DNA of 64,000 bases from Blastobasis lacticolella (Eukaryota > Arthropoda > Insecta > Lepidoptera > Blastobasidae), in the NCBI GenBank assembly GCA_905147135.1, contig LR990040.1:20691857-20755856 (forward strand), in the 5' to 3' direction. A program made the translations under genes and the position numbers. The notes below the pieces were generated by a model, which ran no database searches, was not told the origin of the DNA, and worked only from the letters and a program-made list of their open reading frames with translations. Shown one piece after another: positions 12,442 through 24,905 of the stretch (position 1 is its first letter; each line of letters opens with the position of its first letter).

Positions 12442-13494
12442 TATTTAAATAAAATGGTGCATCCAAATAGGGACACAATCAAAGGTCTGTTAAAATATTA
12501 TAGTCCCAATTAAGCCCATTCACAAAGCCTTTAATGCTGTAGATGTGGCTGAACTATCCATATATGGAATCGATCCGACTCGAGTGGCGCCAACAATCAT
12601 TCACTAATAAGACAACGCGCATCCGAATAATGTTAATTGATCCTTGAAGATTTATGACCACAGAGTTTTCCAGAATGAACCAGTAAATAAGACACCAAGC
12701 GCAAAAGAAAATAAAAGTAATTAAAATGACAGAAATAAAGTTTTGGCTCACGGTTGAGTACACTCGCATTTACAAAAGCAAGAGTTTAATCTGTATCAAA
12801 ATAGCTTGGCATGCTCGTGAAGAATATTGTAGCAACGGTATATATACGCGGGTATTACTCAATAAATTTTATAAATGAATCATACCGTTCATTGAACTTG
12901 CGCCTAAAAGGGGTATGAGAGCGTGATCGCCTGCGATTCTGAAATGGCTTCAATGAATCGTTGGTATTGAGGGTCGAACTACTCCAGAGAGGAGATAGCC
13001 CTGACATAAGCCACCAACTGTAGTAGGCTGCCAACCTTGTCTATCTATTTGTACAATTTGAACCGCTATTCACTTTAGTCCCGATAGAAAATTCAATAAC
13101 ACCAGACATGGACTTTGGACACTTGAAATTCGCGTACTATTCGAAGTTTATTTAACTAAGTAATTATGAATAATTGGTGAGGTAAACCTTTTCATCGAGC
13201 CACATAGTTATACAACGCTTAAATGATGTTCACACATACTTAATACAGAGCCGACAATATCCAAAAGCGTGTTTGCCTCTTGACAGATGAATAATTAATG
13301 AACGCAAAGCAAATAGTGATTAGTCAGCAGTAAAAGCTTTTTATAACTACTTGACGACGTATTAAGAGATGCTAAGACGCTTATTGAAGGCGCAAGTTGC
13401 ACTTTTAAGACGCAACTAACACATGAATAAGGGTGTATTTTGTTGTCTGCGTATAAGGTATACAATAGGTATACTCAATACAAAGTTATATTGA

Positions 13495-13750
13495 CGACCT
13501 GAGTGGTTCAGTGGTCAACATACCGTCTGCCACGCAAGAGGTCCCGGGTTCGATTCCCGGCCGGGCAGAAATTGAAATTATGAATTTTAATTTCTGTTAC
13601 AGGTCTGGGTGTTCTATGTATAATTAGTATGTATTTAAAAGTATTTAAGTAGTATATCAGTTATCTAGCACCCATAGTACAAGCTTTGCTTAGTTTGGGG
13701 CTAGGTGGCGCTGTGTGAATTTGTATACGAATATTTATTTATTTATTATT
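13495..13750 (+). mobile_element. SINE derived from tRNA-Gly(GCC), copy 1
   Basis: The head contains GGTTCAGTGGTCAACATACC (A-box side), CTGCCACGC with a GCC anticodon position, and GGTCCCGGGTTCGATTCCC (B box), clearly modelled on tRNA-Gly(GCC). The 5' arm no longer pairs with GGCCGGGCA, so it is not a working tRNA. A body of about 180 bases and a TTTA-rich tail follow. An inverted copy lies at 31675-31940. The element ends about 240 bases from how exon 2, on its intron 2 side. Confidence 0.88.
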
Positions 13751-13960
13751 TTAAAGATGTTTTGTCTAACTAAGCTATAGAATAGCTTCAATACTGAAAA
13801 ATAATGTCAGTAGTAATGCGAGTTGAATGAGGATAACGCGAAGAGCATCTGTAGGGACAATCTGTGATGTAGATATGTAGGTATAATCACAAAGCGCATT
13901 CAATAGTCTAATTCTAAATTCACTAGACTCACTGAAGAAAAAATTACCTACCGCAATATC

Positions 13961-13990
13961 AATTTGTTATTAATTCAAGTTATTACTCAC
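13961..13990 (-). promoter_or_regulatory. Cluster of STAR-protein half-sites (UAAY) after how exon 2 donor
   Basis: On the transcript strand, the 30 bases after the exon hold GTGAGTAATAACTTGAATTA followed by ATAAC, giving four UAAY half-sites. HOW and QKI recognise ACUAAY plus a UAAY half-site. No full ACUAAY core is present, so this is only suggestive. Confidence 0.25.
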
Positions 13991-14124
13991 ATCTGGATGT
14001 TCTTTGACTGGCACGTATACTTTTTCTGTGAGTGTGGTGACCATGCCCTCTGCTTCTGGTAGAATGAGCGGTTCCTTTTTGACTCCATTTATTTGGAATA
14101 AACTCGCTCGCACTTTGGCTATTT
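13991..14124 (-). CDS. how: held out wings, second coding exon (end of QUA1, lead-in to KH)
   Basis: This 134-base exon encodes EIAKVRASLFQINGVKKEP, then an acidic linker and TEKVYVPVKEHPD, which is the distinctive HOW sequence immediately before the KH domain motif FNFVGRILGPRG. It begins after a clear acceptor: a pyrimidine-rich tract and ATTACAG on the minus strand. Its first two bases complete a Glu codon from the exon at 57834. It ends with a whole codon (GAT, Asp) before the donor GTGAGT at 13990. The next exon should therefore begin in phase 0 with Phe. That exon was not found in 1-13990, so the gene runs off the left edge and this annotation is partial. The exon has no internal stop and matches the family in length and order, so it looks functional. 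Confidence 0.93.
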
Positions 14125-14204
14125 CTGTAATGAAAGAAACAATACTCGTATTAGACGTCAGAATTTAGTAAATATATTTCGGTGTAACAACATTATTATG
14201 TAGA

Positions 14205-14295
14205 TACCGGAGACCGAGCGAAGTGAAGAAAAAAGAGACACAAAGCGGACCCTGACAGAACCCGGGATTGGCCGCTCAGATAATGATGATGATGA
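14205..14295 (+). repeat. RTE-like retrotransposon 3' tail fragment
   Basis: The phrase AAAGCGGACCCTGACAGAAC followed by ATAATGATGATGATGA resembles the end of the element at 61796-62095 (AAAGCGGACC, then ATGATGACTG). ATGATG-type tails are typical of RTE-clade elements and the SINEs that use them. Confidence 0.5.
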
Positions 14296-14404
14296 ATTGA
14301 TGAATATTGAAACCATACGTGTTTGGGATTAAGTAGAAACGCTTTTAGACAAAACGTAACGTAATGACGCCGCATTGATTCAAAGGCTAAGAAGCCTAAG
14401 GAAG

Positions 14405-14575
14405 CCTAAGGCCTAAGGAATAGAACATGTTGCCTGCGTGTGTTGCCTGATCATTATAATCAGAACGCCTTAAAGGCTAGACTGAATTGGCTATTCCTAG
14501 AAAAGGCATGCTCCATCTTCGGCCGCGTCGTCACTTACCATCAGGTGAGATGGCGATAAAATGCCAGGATGTTAT
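14405..14575 (+). pseudogene. Non-LTR retrotransposon ORF2 C-terminal remnant (family D, copy 1)
   Basis: It shares GGAATNGAACANGTTGCCTGC, CTGATCATTATAATC and GCATGCTCCNTCTTCGGCCGC with the better-preserved copy at 23045-23205, which reads as a reverse-transcriptase tail. This copy has stops in the matching frame and is dead. Confidence 0.65.
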
Positions 14576-14579
14576 AATT

Positions 14580-17500
14580 TTAAAAAATTGCGAGAATTGT
14601 ACTTTGAGTCATTTGGAAGAAAATGCCGTCACGTGCTAACGGTAGGTACAATTTCAAGTTTCAGTAAAGCTGTACTAATGATTGATACAATACATTACTA
14701 GCTAAACGATGAATGGAAAGAGACAGGTGTCGATCCAATGTCAAACATTTGTAGTAATTATTGTAATAACGTATGCACTTATGGTCAAAGCGAATTTTAT
14801 GCTACTTCCCACAATTTGCTTAAATGCAGTTGGTTTTACTGTTTGGCGTTAAATAGCTTTGTCATAATTTGTAGGTATTTATGATTACATCACTGTATAG
14901 TTACTATTGAGCCTTAGATTATTTATAGATTTAACATTTGACGCTGATGATGCGACATTGTCATTCAAATGAACAGCTTGTCGGTGCTGATGCAATAAAT
15001 TTGTATGATCTAAGATTATGGTTTAAGACTGTTTGTCTATTAACTAAGCTGTTCCATTGTCCCTACATTATGATTCATTTGTTACCCTTGGACATGACAA
15101 TACTCGTGTGGTATAGTCTTGAAATATATTATCTAAAACATTGTGAATTAGCTCGGAATCTGGTCATAATTACAGCTAATAAAAATAGCGTGCGAAGGAC
15201 GAGCGCCACAGCGAATTGAACACGGCTAATAATGAACAGGATACGTCTATTTCGTGCGTAATCTCAAATGTTAACAACACAACAGCGTCTTCTAGCAAAT
15301 TCCCCTCAGCGGTGTGAGTAGTTGTGCAAACATGGGGTCTCGTTTTATCTTTCTCATCCAGATAAAGAGTTGATGCGTCATCGACCTAAGTTCCGGACTG
15401 CGCAATTTGTCGACCATATGTTTCTGCAATTTGCATAAAAAATATGTCAAGTCTTAACGCAATAACAAACCGCCTCAACAGTCGCCCACTCGGACCAACA
15501 TTGTTTCCTGCGCCATTACCAAGAATAAACTGTTTTTGCGTTGAATTTTACTATCCGTCAACAGGTTTTGCTATTCTCTAATAAAAAAATCATATCTAAA
15601 CCATATGCTTCACTCAAAAGTAATTCATTACTCCTTATAGTTTCAGCTGTTATTCGATAACTTCATAAAACGGCATCAAGAACAGAAATGGCGCGGATAG
15701 GTGCGCTAAAAAGGACGGGGTGATCTATTGGTTGGCAAATCTCATGCATACGCACACTCATTGGCTGGCACGGACATGTATGTTGCGTACATTCGTACAG
15801 TCCAGCGGGGATCGGCTTCGGTGACAATGATGAGGAGCTTTCACGCCATATAAGGGTTGGCGAGTAAACACCGTTAACCCACGGTCCCAGTGTGATAGCC
15901 GACGGATTATGTACTTAATTGCTACCTTCTGCATATTGATGTCCTCTTTATAGGTACCTATATCATTTCCATTCGGATCTTTAGTGACCCAAAGATTCTG
16001 CGATGCGAAATAACAAGGAGAAAGTTTTCGTTTTCTTAAATGTTTTTTATAATACTCGTATCATCCGAAGCGACGCATCCTTCTCCGATATCCATATTAT
16101 ATTATAGCAGATAATATTTGCTCGTCATTTTAGTGACAGACAATGACCGATTGAATGGACCTTGTCTGTCCTGTACTTATTACAAATCTATTAGCGAAGT
16201 ACCATCATCGACAGCATTTATTAATTACCCGTCCGACGGTCATTCAAGGTGAGATCAATAGTAGGTAAAACGTTTGAAATATCCTTTTGTTCGCTGTCAC
16301 AACTGACGTTCAGTTGACGGGTGACGAAACACTTGCTTCTAGACACATGGACAATACAACAGGCTTTGTGCAACTAAATGATACTTTCAAACAAAAACAA
16401 AACACAATAGAGGATGTGTTTTAGGCAGGTGATCTTAGGGGCTGTCCGTCCGTCACGTGGCATATGCTTGATTAATGTATTCGTATTTGACGTGCACCAG
16501 ATCGCTCGCAAGAAAATGTCGTCTCAGAGGCCGCGTTGAGCAACTTCAAACGTTCACCGAACCTTATATGAGAGATAAACTATTATGATTTAGATGGATA
16601 CTCATAAGGTTATCTTGCCTAATTTCGACCGTTGACACTGCGCAGCGGTTTACACATATTTTCAAATGATACACAGTTTGCATACGTTAATTTAATCATG
16701 TAGGTAGGAAATATTGTATAGTCAATGGCAAAATGTATATTCATATTCATTTATTTCAATAAAATATTACACCGTCATTTAAAATATAGATAAGTTACGA
16801 GTGATCTAATACATAAGAACTAACTCAATCTCAATAAAATGTAAAACGGAACTGCCATTAAGTGTTGCACAACTTTTTATTGGTGTCAATTTAAACCATT
16901 AATATTCATAATTGATTGGCGATTATTTCTATGGTATTTCTCAAACTATATTTAAGTTTATGGCCTATATAAGTAGCAAAACTAATTAAAATACGTTTAA
17001 AAACTACAAATTGAAACTTCAGACTTGCCTATGTTCTCAGAACAAGTTAAAGCCTAACGCGAACCATGACACAAGACAACACATATTGATTTAGTAGGCA
17101 GTGATGCAAACGCAGCGTAGGAAGACGCATTCACTATAATAGGGGAGCAAACGAGTTTGTATGTCAGTGAGTGACAAATGTCAATTGCCTTCCCAAGCCA
17201 CGGGACCACCTACGAGAGAGGCGTTAGAAACATTTTTGGAAACGATGTCGAAATGAATGGTCAAAAGGTTATGAAAGATTTATCTGAACATGTAAAGGAA
17301 ATCGTAACGTATCATTACAATTTACGAGTTTTGGCGACAACACTTAAGAGCTTACCAATGGAAAGTTACAAGATTGTTTTAAAATGTTGTGAAATAGTGT
17401 GATATCTACATATTTAATGTTTTGAATGAATTTTAGTCACATCTTGGTGACTTTCTTCGTCATGATCAGCATTATATGAATCCACTGCTAAGACATAGTC

Positions 17501-18924
17501 CTCCCCCACTGAGAGCCAAATAACGGTGTTAAGCTTTAAAACTGTAAATTAAATAATTTGCTTATTATGTCTACAGAAATAGAACTGACCGGAACAAAAT
17601 AACTACCATCTCACGCTCCAGACAAGTTCCAAACCAATTCAAGTTTCGACTGGCACTGATTTAATTAGAATAGAGAATTCACAATGCGATTCTAAAAGAG
17701 AAACGCGGCGCCACACTTAGGAGCATGCAGATGTTCTTAGAACTATTTTCTCCCCGGAGCAATGCAGAGAGCACACATGAGCATTACTGGTCCCAGATAA
17801 TGCAATCTCACAACCATTGTCATTGTCCACAATGGCGGCAGAGAGCTGCTTTGAATCCATAATCCCGGTCTCCCTCATTCTATTCTAATACGCATTTAAT
17901 AAGAGTAGGTAGTTACTCTTAAGGCAATACGATAAGATCGACACGCGGAATTGGAGCCTTTAACTTACGTGATTGGCTTTCTGTAACCGACCACGCGATG
18001 CCGCCTACACTTCCCTTTTTATAGTCTTCTTTAAAGAATTCAGTCGTACGGGTCGTGACTTTATTGCCTTAGATGCAACAGTATATTTCACGCCACGAAA
18101 TTAAACTCGTATACGTAAAATATCCGAGATCTATTGCTACACCTTGGCCTCGTGTTTCCGTTTGATTGTTTGTTGTTTAAGCTTTTGTTCAATAAATTTT
18201 TAAGTGTCTTAAAAATATATAAACAGCGATTTACATTTAGATTACCCTTGGGATAGTAATAAACAGAGCAAGGACCAAATAAAATTACCATAATAGTCCT
18301 TTTGATCTTAGCCGTTAAATAAAATTGTGTCATGATAAATCAAATCTGATCTCAATAAAATTGAAATTTAATGCTGCCTTCTGAGGTAGGTAAATTGGTA
18401 CTTTAACCGCATAATGTACAACGTAATAGTCTAGCAACTCAATGTCAGAATCACTTTCTGTTTTAGCGCCAGCCTGCGGAAACAATTAATTTCTTTCATC
18501 ACGTATACTGGTAGCCGCGCACTGGTAGACGGGTAGGCAACGCGGTTTATAATTTGTCGATGACACTGGTGCCGTAACAAATGGTTGTCTAGACTGAGAA
18601 ATTACTGGCCAGCATATTAGCTAAACTTGACGGTGAAATCTGGAGCGTGCCGCAAGGAAGATTTATTAACGTGGGTGATTGGAATTGCTCAGGGGTCTGG
18701 ATTTGAGCCACATCAATTATACAAATTGTTTCACTTTCGTGTTATAATTTTACAGGGAAATCTATACCAATCAAAGTGATGACAACGCTCCGCTATTGGA
18801 CGTAAATAACCATTAGGAAAGGGATTTTTGTAAATTCATAGTTTTATAAAGCTCAACATTATTAGGTTTTTAAGCAAGTTAACTCAACTAGAACGACAGC
18901 AACTAATCAAAAAGTATTAAAACT
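14580..18924. other. Intron 1 stretch without a recognisable gene
   Basis: Nothing recognisable on either strand. A 74-codon ORF with a true ATG (17178-17402, +) has no known motif. 15680-15900 is locally GC-richer, with CCAAT-like ATTGG motifs and a CArG-type CCATATAAGG at 15846-15855; a few such matches are expected by chance in 64 kb. Confidence 0.5.
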
Positions 18925-18972
18925 AAGACTACTGTATCGGTAAAAAACTGTTTTTACCGATAGAGTAGTCTT
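18925..18972. repeat. 22-bp hairpin with one mismatch
   Basis: AAGACTACTGTATCGGTAAA plus two A (18925-18946), four-base loop, then the complement (18951-18972) with one G/C position unpaired. It is compact and strong for an AT-rich intron. Confidence 0.88.
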
Positions 18973-19974
18973 TATGCCGAAAAACAGGAGTTAAAGAATT
19001 TGAGATCTCACAAAATTGCACGAGCACCCCCAGCTTCATGAATACAAAATTCCGTCACCAGCTAGCTTGCCAAAGACCAATTCTCCACCAAAATTTATAG
19101 AAATCATTAACATTTTTCTTCCAAGCACCAGCATCAAGACAAATTGCATTCGGGCGCCGACTCCAGAAACGAGGGTGACGCTGGAACAATGTGAATGTGG
19201 CAGGGGTTTTCTCACGGTGCCCGCCGATGCGTGAACCCCGCTACGGTCTTTGGTCGGCCCATACGCCGGCACTGGCTACCGCTAGCATCACGCAAGCAAT
19301 CACTGATACATATTATTACCGATCGTTAATTCGTGATGCTAATTCGCTATTACACAGCAATTAGACAATCTATCCGCTAATAGGTTTAGAACACCTGTGC
19401 TTAACGATTAGGATAACGCAGCGTGACAAATGTTGTTAGGTTTTGATGAAATACAGTAACTGCGTAGGTAGAATGAAGTGATCTACGCTTGTCTGCCGCC
19501 TTGTGGTAAGAAATATAAGTAAATGCCACTCCCTAGATTATGCAAAGTACCTTCTGCATCGTGGAAGGATTTCTTCACGAGAGTCACTGATAAATGCGAC
19601 AACTCAACATAGAACCTACGTTTGCTATCCTAGATCTCAAATTCGAACGGGGCGGTACCATTTGCTTAGCTGACCTGACCACTACCTCTACTCAAGTTGT
19701 CCTACTAAATGAAAACAACAATGTCTAATGAGATAGAGAATATTCATTTTGTGCAAACCATTGAATTATTCATTTATGTTCACGTCCCACGATACTAAAA
19801 CCTCTAACGTTATTATCATCAATAATGATACGTATATGAGTAGTACTTCGCAAACATACATGCAAAAGTCACAGTTCACACCGGACATTAAGGCTTTGCT
19901 CTGCTCCGTTCAACTTCCCACATAGTTCTTATGTTGAATATGATCTCACCGATGCTGCGGTTTTAAGCCGTGCG

Positions 19975-20055
19975 CTGTGCGGCAGAGTAGAATATTGCAT
20001 CAATGCCTTCGAGTTACGGGTGTGGTACAAAGCGGCTGACCAACTAGGATATCCG
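19975..20055 (+). repeat. Interspersed repeat family E, copy 1
   Basis: GGCAGAGTAGAATATTGCA followed by a TTCGAGTTACGGGTGTGGTA segment. The same order, diverged, occurs at 62250-62325. It directly abuts a family A copy. Confidence 0.6.
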
Positions 20056-20062
20056 TAGACTA

Positions 20063-20305
20063 GATAACCTAACCGACAGAAAAAGTCGGACAACCCCAGA
20101 GCAACATGTACTCAAATATTTTCTGAACCGATTATGGTGAAACAAAGCGAAAAAGCAGAACAAGCAAGAAGGCTTTGGAATAAAAAAAAACGCATCCAAA
20201 TCGTTCTATCCGTTCGAAAGCTACGATGCCACGGAGACAGACACGCAGATGGACAGAATCACCACGTCAAACTTATAACACCCCTCTTTTTTGTAGGGGC
20301 TTAAA
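20063..20305 (+). repeat. Interspersed repeat family A, copy 2
   Basis: The best-preserved plus-strand copy, from AACCGACAGAAAAAGTCGG to CCCCTCTTTTTTGTAGGGG, with AACGCATCCAAATCGTTCT in the middle. Same block order as 10543-10765. Confidence 0.7.
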
Positions 20306-20310
20306 AATGG

Positions 20311-22464
20311 GCAGCAGCGTTTTTTGTGTATCTTCAACTGCGGTCTCCAATCCGCCTGCCAAGCATGCAGAATAATGAAGGCTATGGTAAAATCCTTCAC
20401 TAATGAGGAGGAGGTAATGATAATGACTAGGATAATGATACTGGCGTCAAAAAATTAAGAATCACTGTTGCAGAGCTGTGTAAGATCAGTCAATGCCGCC
20501 TGATTACGGTCCGAATTAAGTTAATGCGACAAGGGGAAACAAAGAGCGCACATATCCGGCTGGTTCCGAGGGAACTATTGTTGCATTGTCTCGTGGACAA
20601 GAGGCAATTTGTAATCTGATACGGCCCGACAAATCAAATTATTACAAAACTAAGACGATTCTCGTTATCTCTAAACGCTAATTCAATGCCGGCGCACACG
20701 AAAACTTGCTTCGACGTCTTTGAATCATCCATTAATTTAAGGTTAACAAAGTGGTCGTTGCAGATATAAATCTGAGCTTGAAAGTAGGTCAGATCTATGG
20801 CAATAAAAAGGCGAAACAGAAAACACCTTAGGCAAAGATGAAATCCAGAGTGATGAATATAATCAAGATAGTGGACAAGCAGTAGTTATTCAAGTTGCCG
20901 GTCCGGTAGTACAAGACAATAGAGAAATGTCTTGGTAATATTCGTATCGTTACAGTTTAGTAGTCATAGAGGTAGATTGTATTCTTACAATGTCTCACAG
21001 GAACATTTTACTAATATTCTAAATGTGAAAAAATATTAGACTATCTATAGATAAGTACGAGTGCAACATTTTCAGTTGTCAATTTTTAAAGCTAGCTACA
21101 ATCAGCCTACCTAACTTTGAGTCAGCTAGATATATTTTAATGTATACAGGATAGCGCTACCAGCCAGGGTACTCTTTATAAAATTCAGCCAGTAAAATAT
21201 ATGCATGCACAGTGAATGTCCTAAATTCAATCAGTAAACCATAGAAATCGTAGTCTATACCGTTCTCCGAATGACATCAACAAGGAGACTTCTCGTTGCT
21301 AGAGTCAATTATCATAGACTGATGTGTGGTCATGTATGTCAATGAATTATGTATACCTACATAATTTTAAATGCCTTTCAACAATCGATTTATACTAAGA
21401 ATCAAATGTAAATCTGAGGTCTGCAGGTTAATTGACTAAAGTTAACGTTAACAGTTTTATAAGTAAAAACACAGTAAAGGAGATGAGACACAGGGCAAAC
21501 CTATTTAGAATTCAGTTACTATAGGTCTAGCCGAGTGATGTTTAGCAGAGAATAATATTACCAACCCCTTCGCTACAGGAGCCCTACGGTACAAGGTGAC
21601 TAAATATATCTTAGAAGCAGACCAGCTACAATCTCAGCAGCATTATCTCTGGTGTATTATCAATACTGCGACTTCCAAGCTGTTTGCGTAATCGATTCTA
21701 AAAAGTAAGCAGATCCTCTGGGACAACGGAAAGCCTTATTTCTATGTATGCTCAAAGAGTTACAAATTGCATACAGTTTGAAACCACGATCAAACAGCTG
21801 GTATCCTTTATAATGTGAAACTAATTACAACCTGAAGCATTATTCATTATGAGAGCGCGTGGGATGAATGACAAGTCGATTCTTCCAAGAAAAGTGACGA
21901 AATTATAACCCTACGCTATGAGTCAGTTATGAATGAACATGTGCCATTTTGCAAGTATTGTTGTATTAATTCAGATGTTATTCAAAACGTTGCAGCTGCA
22001 TCATACGCATATAGTGCACAAAAACATTTCACGCAAGGCCTGAGTTAAACAGTAGGTACATAACAAAAACTTTAAGTACCTATCGGTATCCAACTGGTTT
22101 TTTTTTTTCATTTATGTTCCTAAATTATTTTTACAAGATAAATGACATGACGTCAACGGGGTGCCAACCGGCTCAAGAAACAGTTGCACTGCACCAGTCC
22201 TAAAGAGGGACGGTGAGCCACTAGATGAGTGACTGCTTCGACTTTGAGGCTTTTTTGATGCAATATAATTAAGTGAGGATGTTACTAGCAGTTATACTTT
22301 ATGCACCAAGGAGGTTCTCTATATGTATAATGCAGTCATCAGAGTTTAAAAAATTGGATTTTGTAGAAATAGCAGTAATTTAAGTACAAAAAATAGTGCA
22401 TCAATTTCACACGTGCAGTTCATTTTCATAACTTTATAATATAATTATTTTTTAATATAATTGG
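20311..22464. other. Intron 1 stretch without a recognisable gene
   Basis: AT-rich unique-looking sequence, with no open frame of 60 or more codons and no motif I recognise. Confidence 0.5.
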
Positions 22465-22466
22465 GA

Positions 22467-22525
22467 TACCTTTAAGCCATTTTGGATTAAACCCCTGCTT
22501 TATCCGAAAGGGTTTAAAGGTATCA
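22467..22525. repeat. Imperfect inverted repeat around GATACCTTTAA
   Basis: GATACCTTTAA near 22467 is mirrored by TTAAAGGTATC near 22515, with an inner AAACCC/GGGTTT pair. It is a short foldback, probably an old MITE or a chance structure. Confidence 0.5.
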
Positions 22526-23044
22526 TTGTGTTAGCTACATACGGTATAGAAGGCTTACAAAATGGCCACAAAATCACAACCGGTTGGAAATGTCAGCACA
22601 AACTGTCTTGGAGTTGTGATTGAAATGCTTTTATCGTGGTATCTTAATCTATGCACGGTCAAAGGGCTGCACTGTTAAGGTATTAGAATACTGATGAGAC
22701 GTTCAAAAGATTTATAGCGAGATGCATAGCCAGAGTGGCATGATCGATAGACGATAATAAAGGGATAAAACAAAAACAAACGTGACCAGACCACATTCTA
22801 GGGCAAAATTGAACTGGTATTGTTTTATATTCAAGAAACGAGATTATTGAAGTTTGAAGTACCATAAAGTTAAAGTATCATAAAGTTGAAGTGAATATTG
22901 TCTCGATAATATTCCAGTATTTGCGATACAAACATTATACTTTAGTGGCTAATTAGTAATACATATGACTGGAATGATTGAATCTGTGATGTATATAAGT
23001 GAAGTTTATTTTGTATAAAAGCTAAGCTACGTCAAAATCTAAGT

Positions 23045-23205
23045 ACGTCTAAGGAATGGAACACGTTGCCTGCGAGTATGTTCCCTGATCATTATAATCT
23101 GCACGCCTTCAAGGGTAGAGTAAATAAGCTGTTCCTAAACATGCATGCTCCGTCTTCGGCCGCATCTTCATTTACCACCAGGTCAACTGCCTGGCTAGAC
23201 TAATT
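23045..23205 (+). pseudogene. Non-LTR retrotransposon ORF2 C-terminal remnant (family D, copy 2)
   Basis: In the frame of the TGG at 23057 it reads WNTLPASMFPDHYNLHAF and ends at a TAA at 23201. The W-N-x-L-P-x-x-hydrophobic-F-P pattern is a hallmark of the C-terminal end of many insect non-LTR reverse-transcriptase ORFs. Only about 50 codons remain, with no catalytic domain, so it is a 5'-truncated insertion. Confidence 0.75.
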
Positions 23206-24034
23206 GAAAAATACTCTCTATACGAATGAAGGGAAAATTTCATAATTTATCAAATACGTGTTTTTATTCCGAATACCGCGTTATTGATCACGCAGTAGAC
23301 TGCGTGAATTTACAAGTCGTAGTAGCAAGAGCTGAGCCAACAAGAGTTATTGACGCATCTAAATGTCTCCCGCAGTTGGAGGCAAATGTTTTCAGAGCGC
23401 AGTTTGCTCATCTGTCTATTGATACAAAGCAAACTGGCAGACGGAAGTGTGAACAAGAAAATGTTTTCTCCAGAAACAGTTTTTATTATAATAAATAATA
23501 GCTTGTAAACAACAATTCCAGTAAGGAGCCAGTGCGTGGATATGGTTACGCGATAGATAACGGAATATTAAATATCTTCTGCTTATATGTATGGTAATGT
23601 TTCGCCTTAATACCTCAGAAAATTTATATGTAGGTATTTCCAGCGCCAGGATTATATATCTACTTCCAGTGACAGCATAACAACATATTAACAACTACTT
23701 AGATAAGATATTCAGCCAATCTGTGTGTTTACTAGAACACAGATTTGATGCCCTGTCGGCGAAATTTACACCCGGTTTCTGAAACGCTTGTCAACGCAAA
23801 AATTACGTAACAGCTTGTTAAACACTGATTAAATGCAGTTTGGGTTTCTGAAAGGGCCAATTGACGGCTTGTTAACAGCTTGTTGACGGATTGTCAAATC
23901 TCCAATTAACGGCTGATTATTGTAATTTTGGGTTTCCGGAAAGCTTTTTCTCATGTTAACTGTATGTTATCGCCGTGTTATTTTAATTGGCGAAAATCGA
24001 CCAATTAACCGATTGTCAAAAGAAATTATATCCG

Positions 24035-24675
24035 ATTTTCTTGGTCTAGGTCTTGGTCCTGGCCCTGGTCCAGGTCCTAGTTTTGGTCCAAGGCAAAATT
24101 CAGGTCTAGGGTCCAGGTTCTGGTCCAGGATAATGACCAAAACTGCAACCTTGATCACAATTTGAGCTTGAACCAGAACCAGGACCTAGACCAGTGCCAG
24201 CACGTAGACCATAAACATTAGCTGGACCAGGACCTGGTTCGGGTTCAGGACATGGACCTGAACCAGGACCAGGACCTGAACCACGGACATGTCAGGGTCC
24301 AGGACCTGGACCTGAACTAGAAGCTGGTCCGGGGCCAGGGCCTGAACCTGATCCAGGACCTGGTGCGGCGCCAGGACCTGGACCTGAACCAGTACCTGGT
24401 TCGGGGCCAGAACCTAGACCTGAACCAGGACCTGGTCCGAAGCCAGGACCTGGACCTGAACCACGAACTGGTCTGGGTCCAGGACCTGGACCTGAACCAC
24501 GAACTGGTCTGGGTCCAGGACCTGGAGCTGAACCAGTACCTGGTCCTGGGCCAGTACCTGGACCTGAACCAGGACCTGGTCTGAAGCCAGGACCTGGACC
24601 TGAACCAGGTCCTGATCCGGGGCCAGGACCTGGACCTGAACCACGAACCGGCCCGTGTCCAGGACTTGAACCAGG
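24035..24675 (+). repeat. Minisatellite with 36-bp unit
   Basis: From 24265 to 24660 there are eleven 36-base units in exact register, typified by AGGACCTGGACCTGAACC followed by a variable half (for example ACGAACTGGTCTGGGTCC). The two units at 24445 and 24481 are identical. Irregular versions extend left to about 24035. Each unit is built from six-base CAGGAC/CTGGAC-like words, so several frames stay open on both strands. Those ORFs are by-products. Confidence 0.93.
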
Positions 24676-24689
24676 ATTTAACTAATGGG

Positions 24690-24905
24690 ATTATTGGGAG
24701 AAACTCACAGAATCGATAGCCGATGGGGCGGATGTTGTTGAGTGGCTTTCTCTGGATGGCCTCCCAAGAGATGGACGGACGACCTCTTTAAGGTCCTAGG
24801 GAGCCGATGGATGCAATATAACAGAGTCGACCAGAGTGTAAGCTGTGGGAGGCCTATATTCAACAGTGGACCGGGACCCACCTAACTGCCTAAAGATGAT
24901 GATGA
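24690..24905 (+). pseudogene. RTE-type retrotransposon C-terminal remnant nested in the Harbinger-like element
   Basis: In the frame starting at 24721 the sequence reads RWGGCC, a stop, then PPKRWTDDLFKVLGSRWMQ, matching the R-W-T-D-D-L pattern near the end of RTE-clade ORFs. It ends at GATGATGATGATGG, an RTE-like tail. Stops and truncation make it non-functional. Its position inside the element shows it was captured or inserted there. Confidence 0.7.

Larger units (their letters stand above)
1..13990 (-). other. how: how intron 2, 5' part (continues off the left edge)
   Basis: The donor is GTGAGT at 13990. No KH-domain exon is present in this stretch: no open frame shows the GPRG or CKIMVRGKGSMRDKK motifs that should follow. 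The stretch holds the tandem duplication at 336-8173 and several repeats listed separately. Confidence 0.8.

Noticed and set aside
13495..13570. Functional tRNA-Gly(GCC) gene
   Set aside because: The acceptor and D arms do not pair and the sequence continues into a SINE body with an inverted sister at 31675.
15846..15855. CArG box (CCATATAAGG) as a muscle enhancer
   Set aside because: A perfect consensus, but several matches are expected by chance in 64 kb, with no supporting cluster.
24363..24644. ORFs rich in Asp-Leu-Asn-Gln or Val-Gln-Val
   Set aside because: By-products of the 36-bp minisatellite; 36 is a multiple of three, so stop-free frames persist.
24265..24660. CRISPR-like regular array
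   Set aside because: Units are contiguous with no unique spacers, and this is animal DNA.
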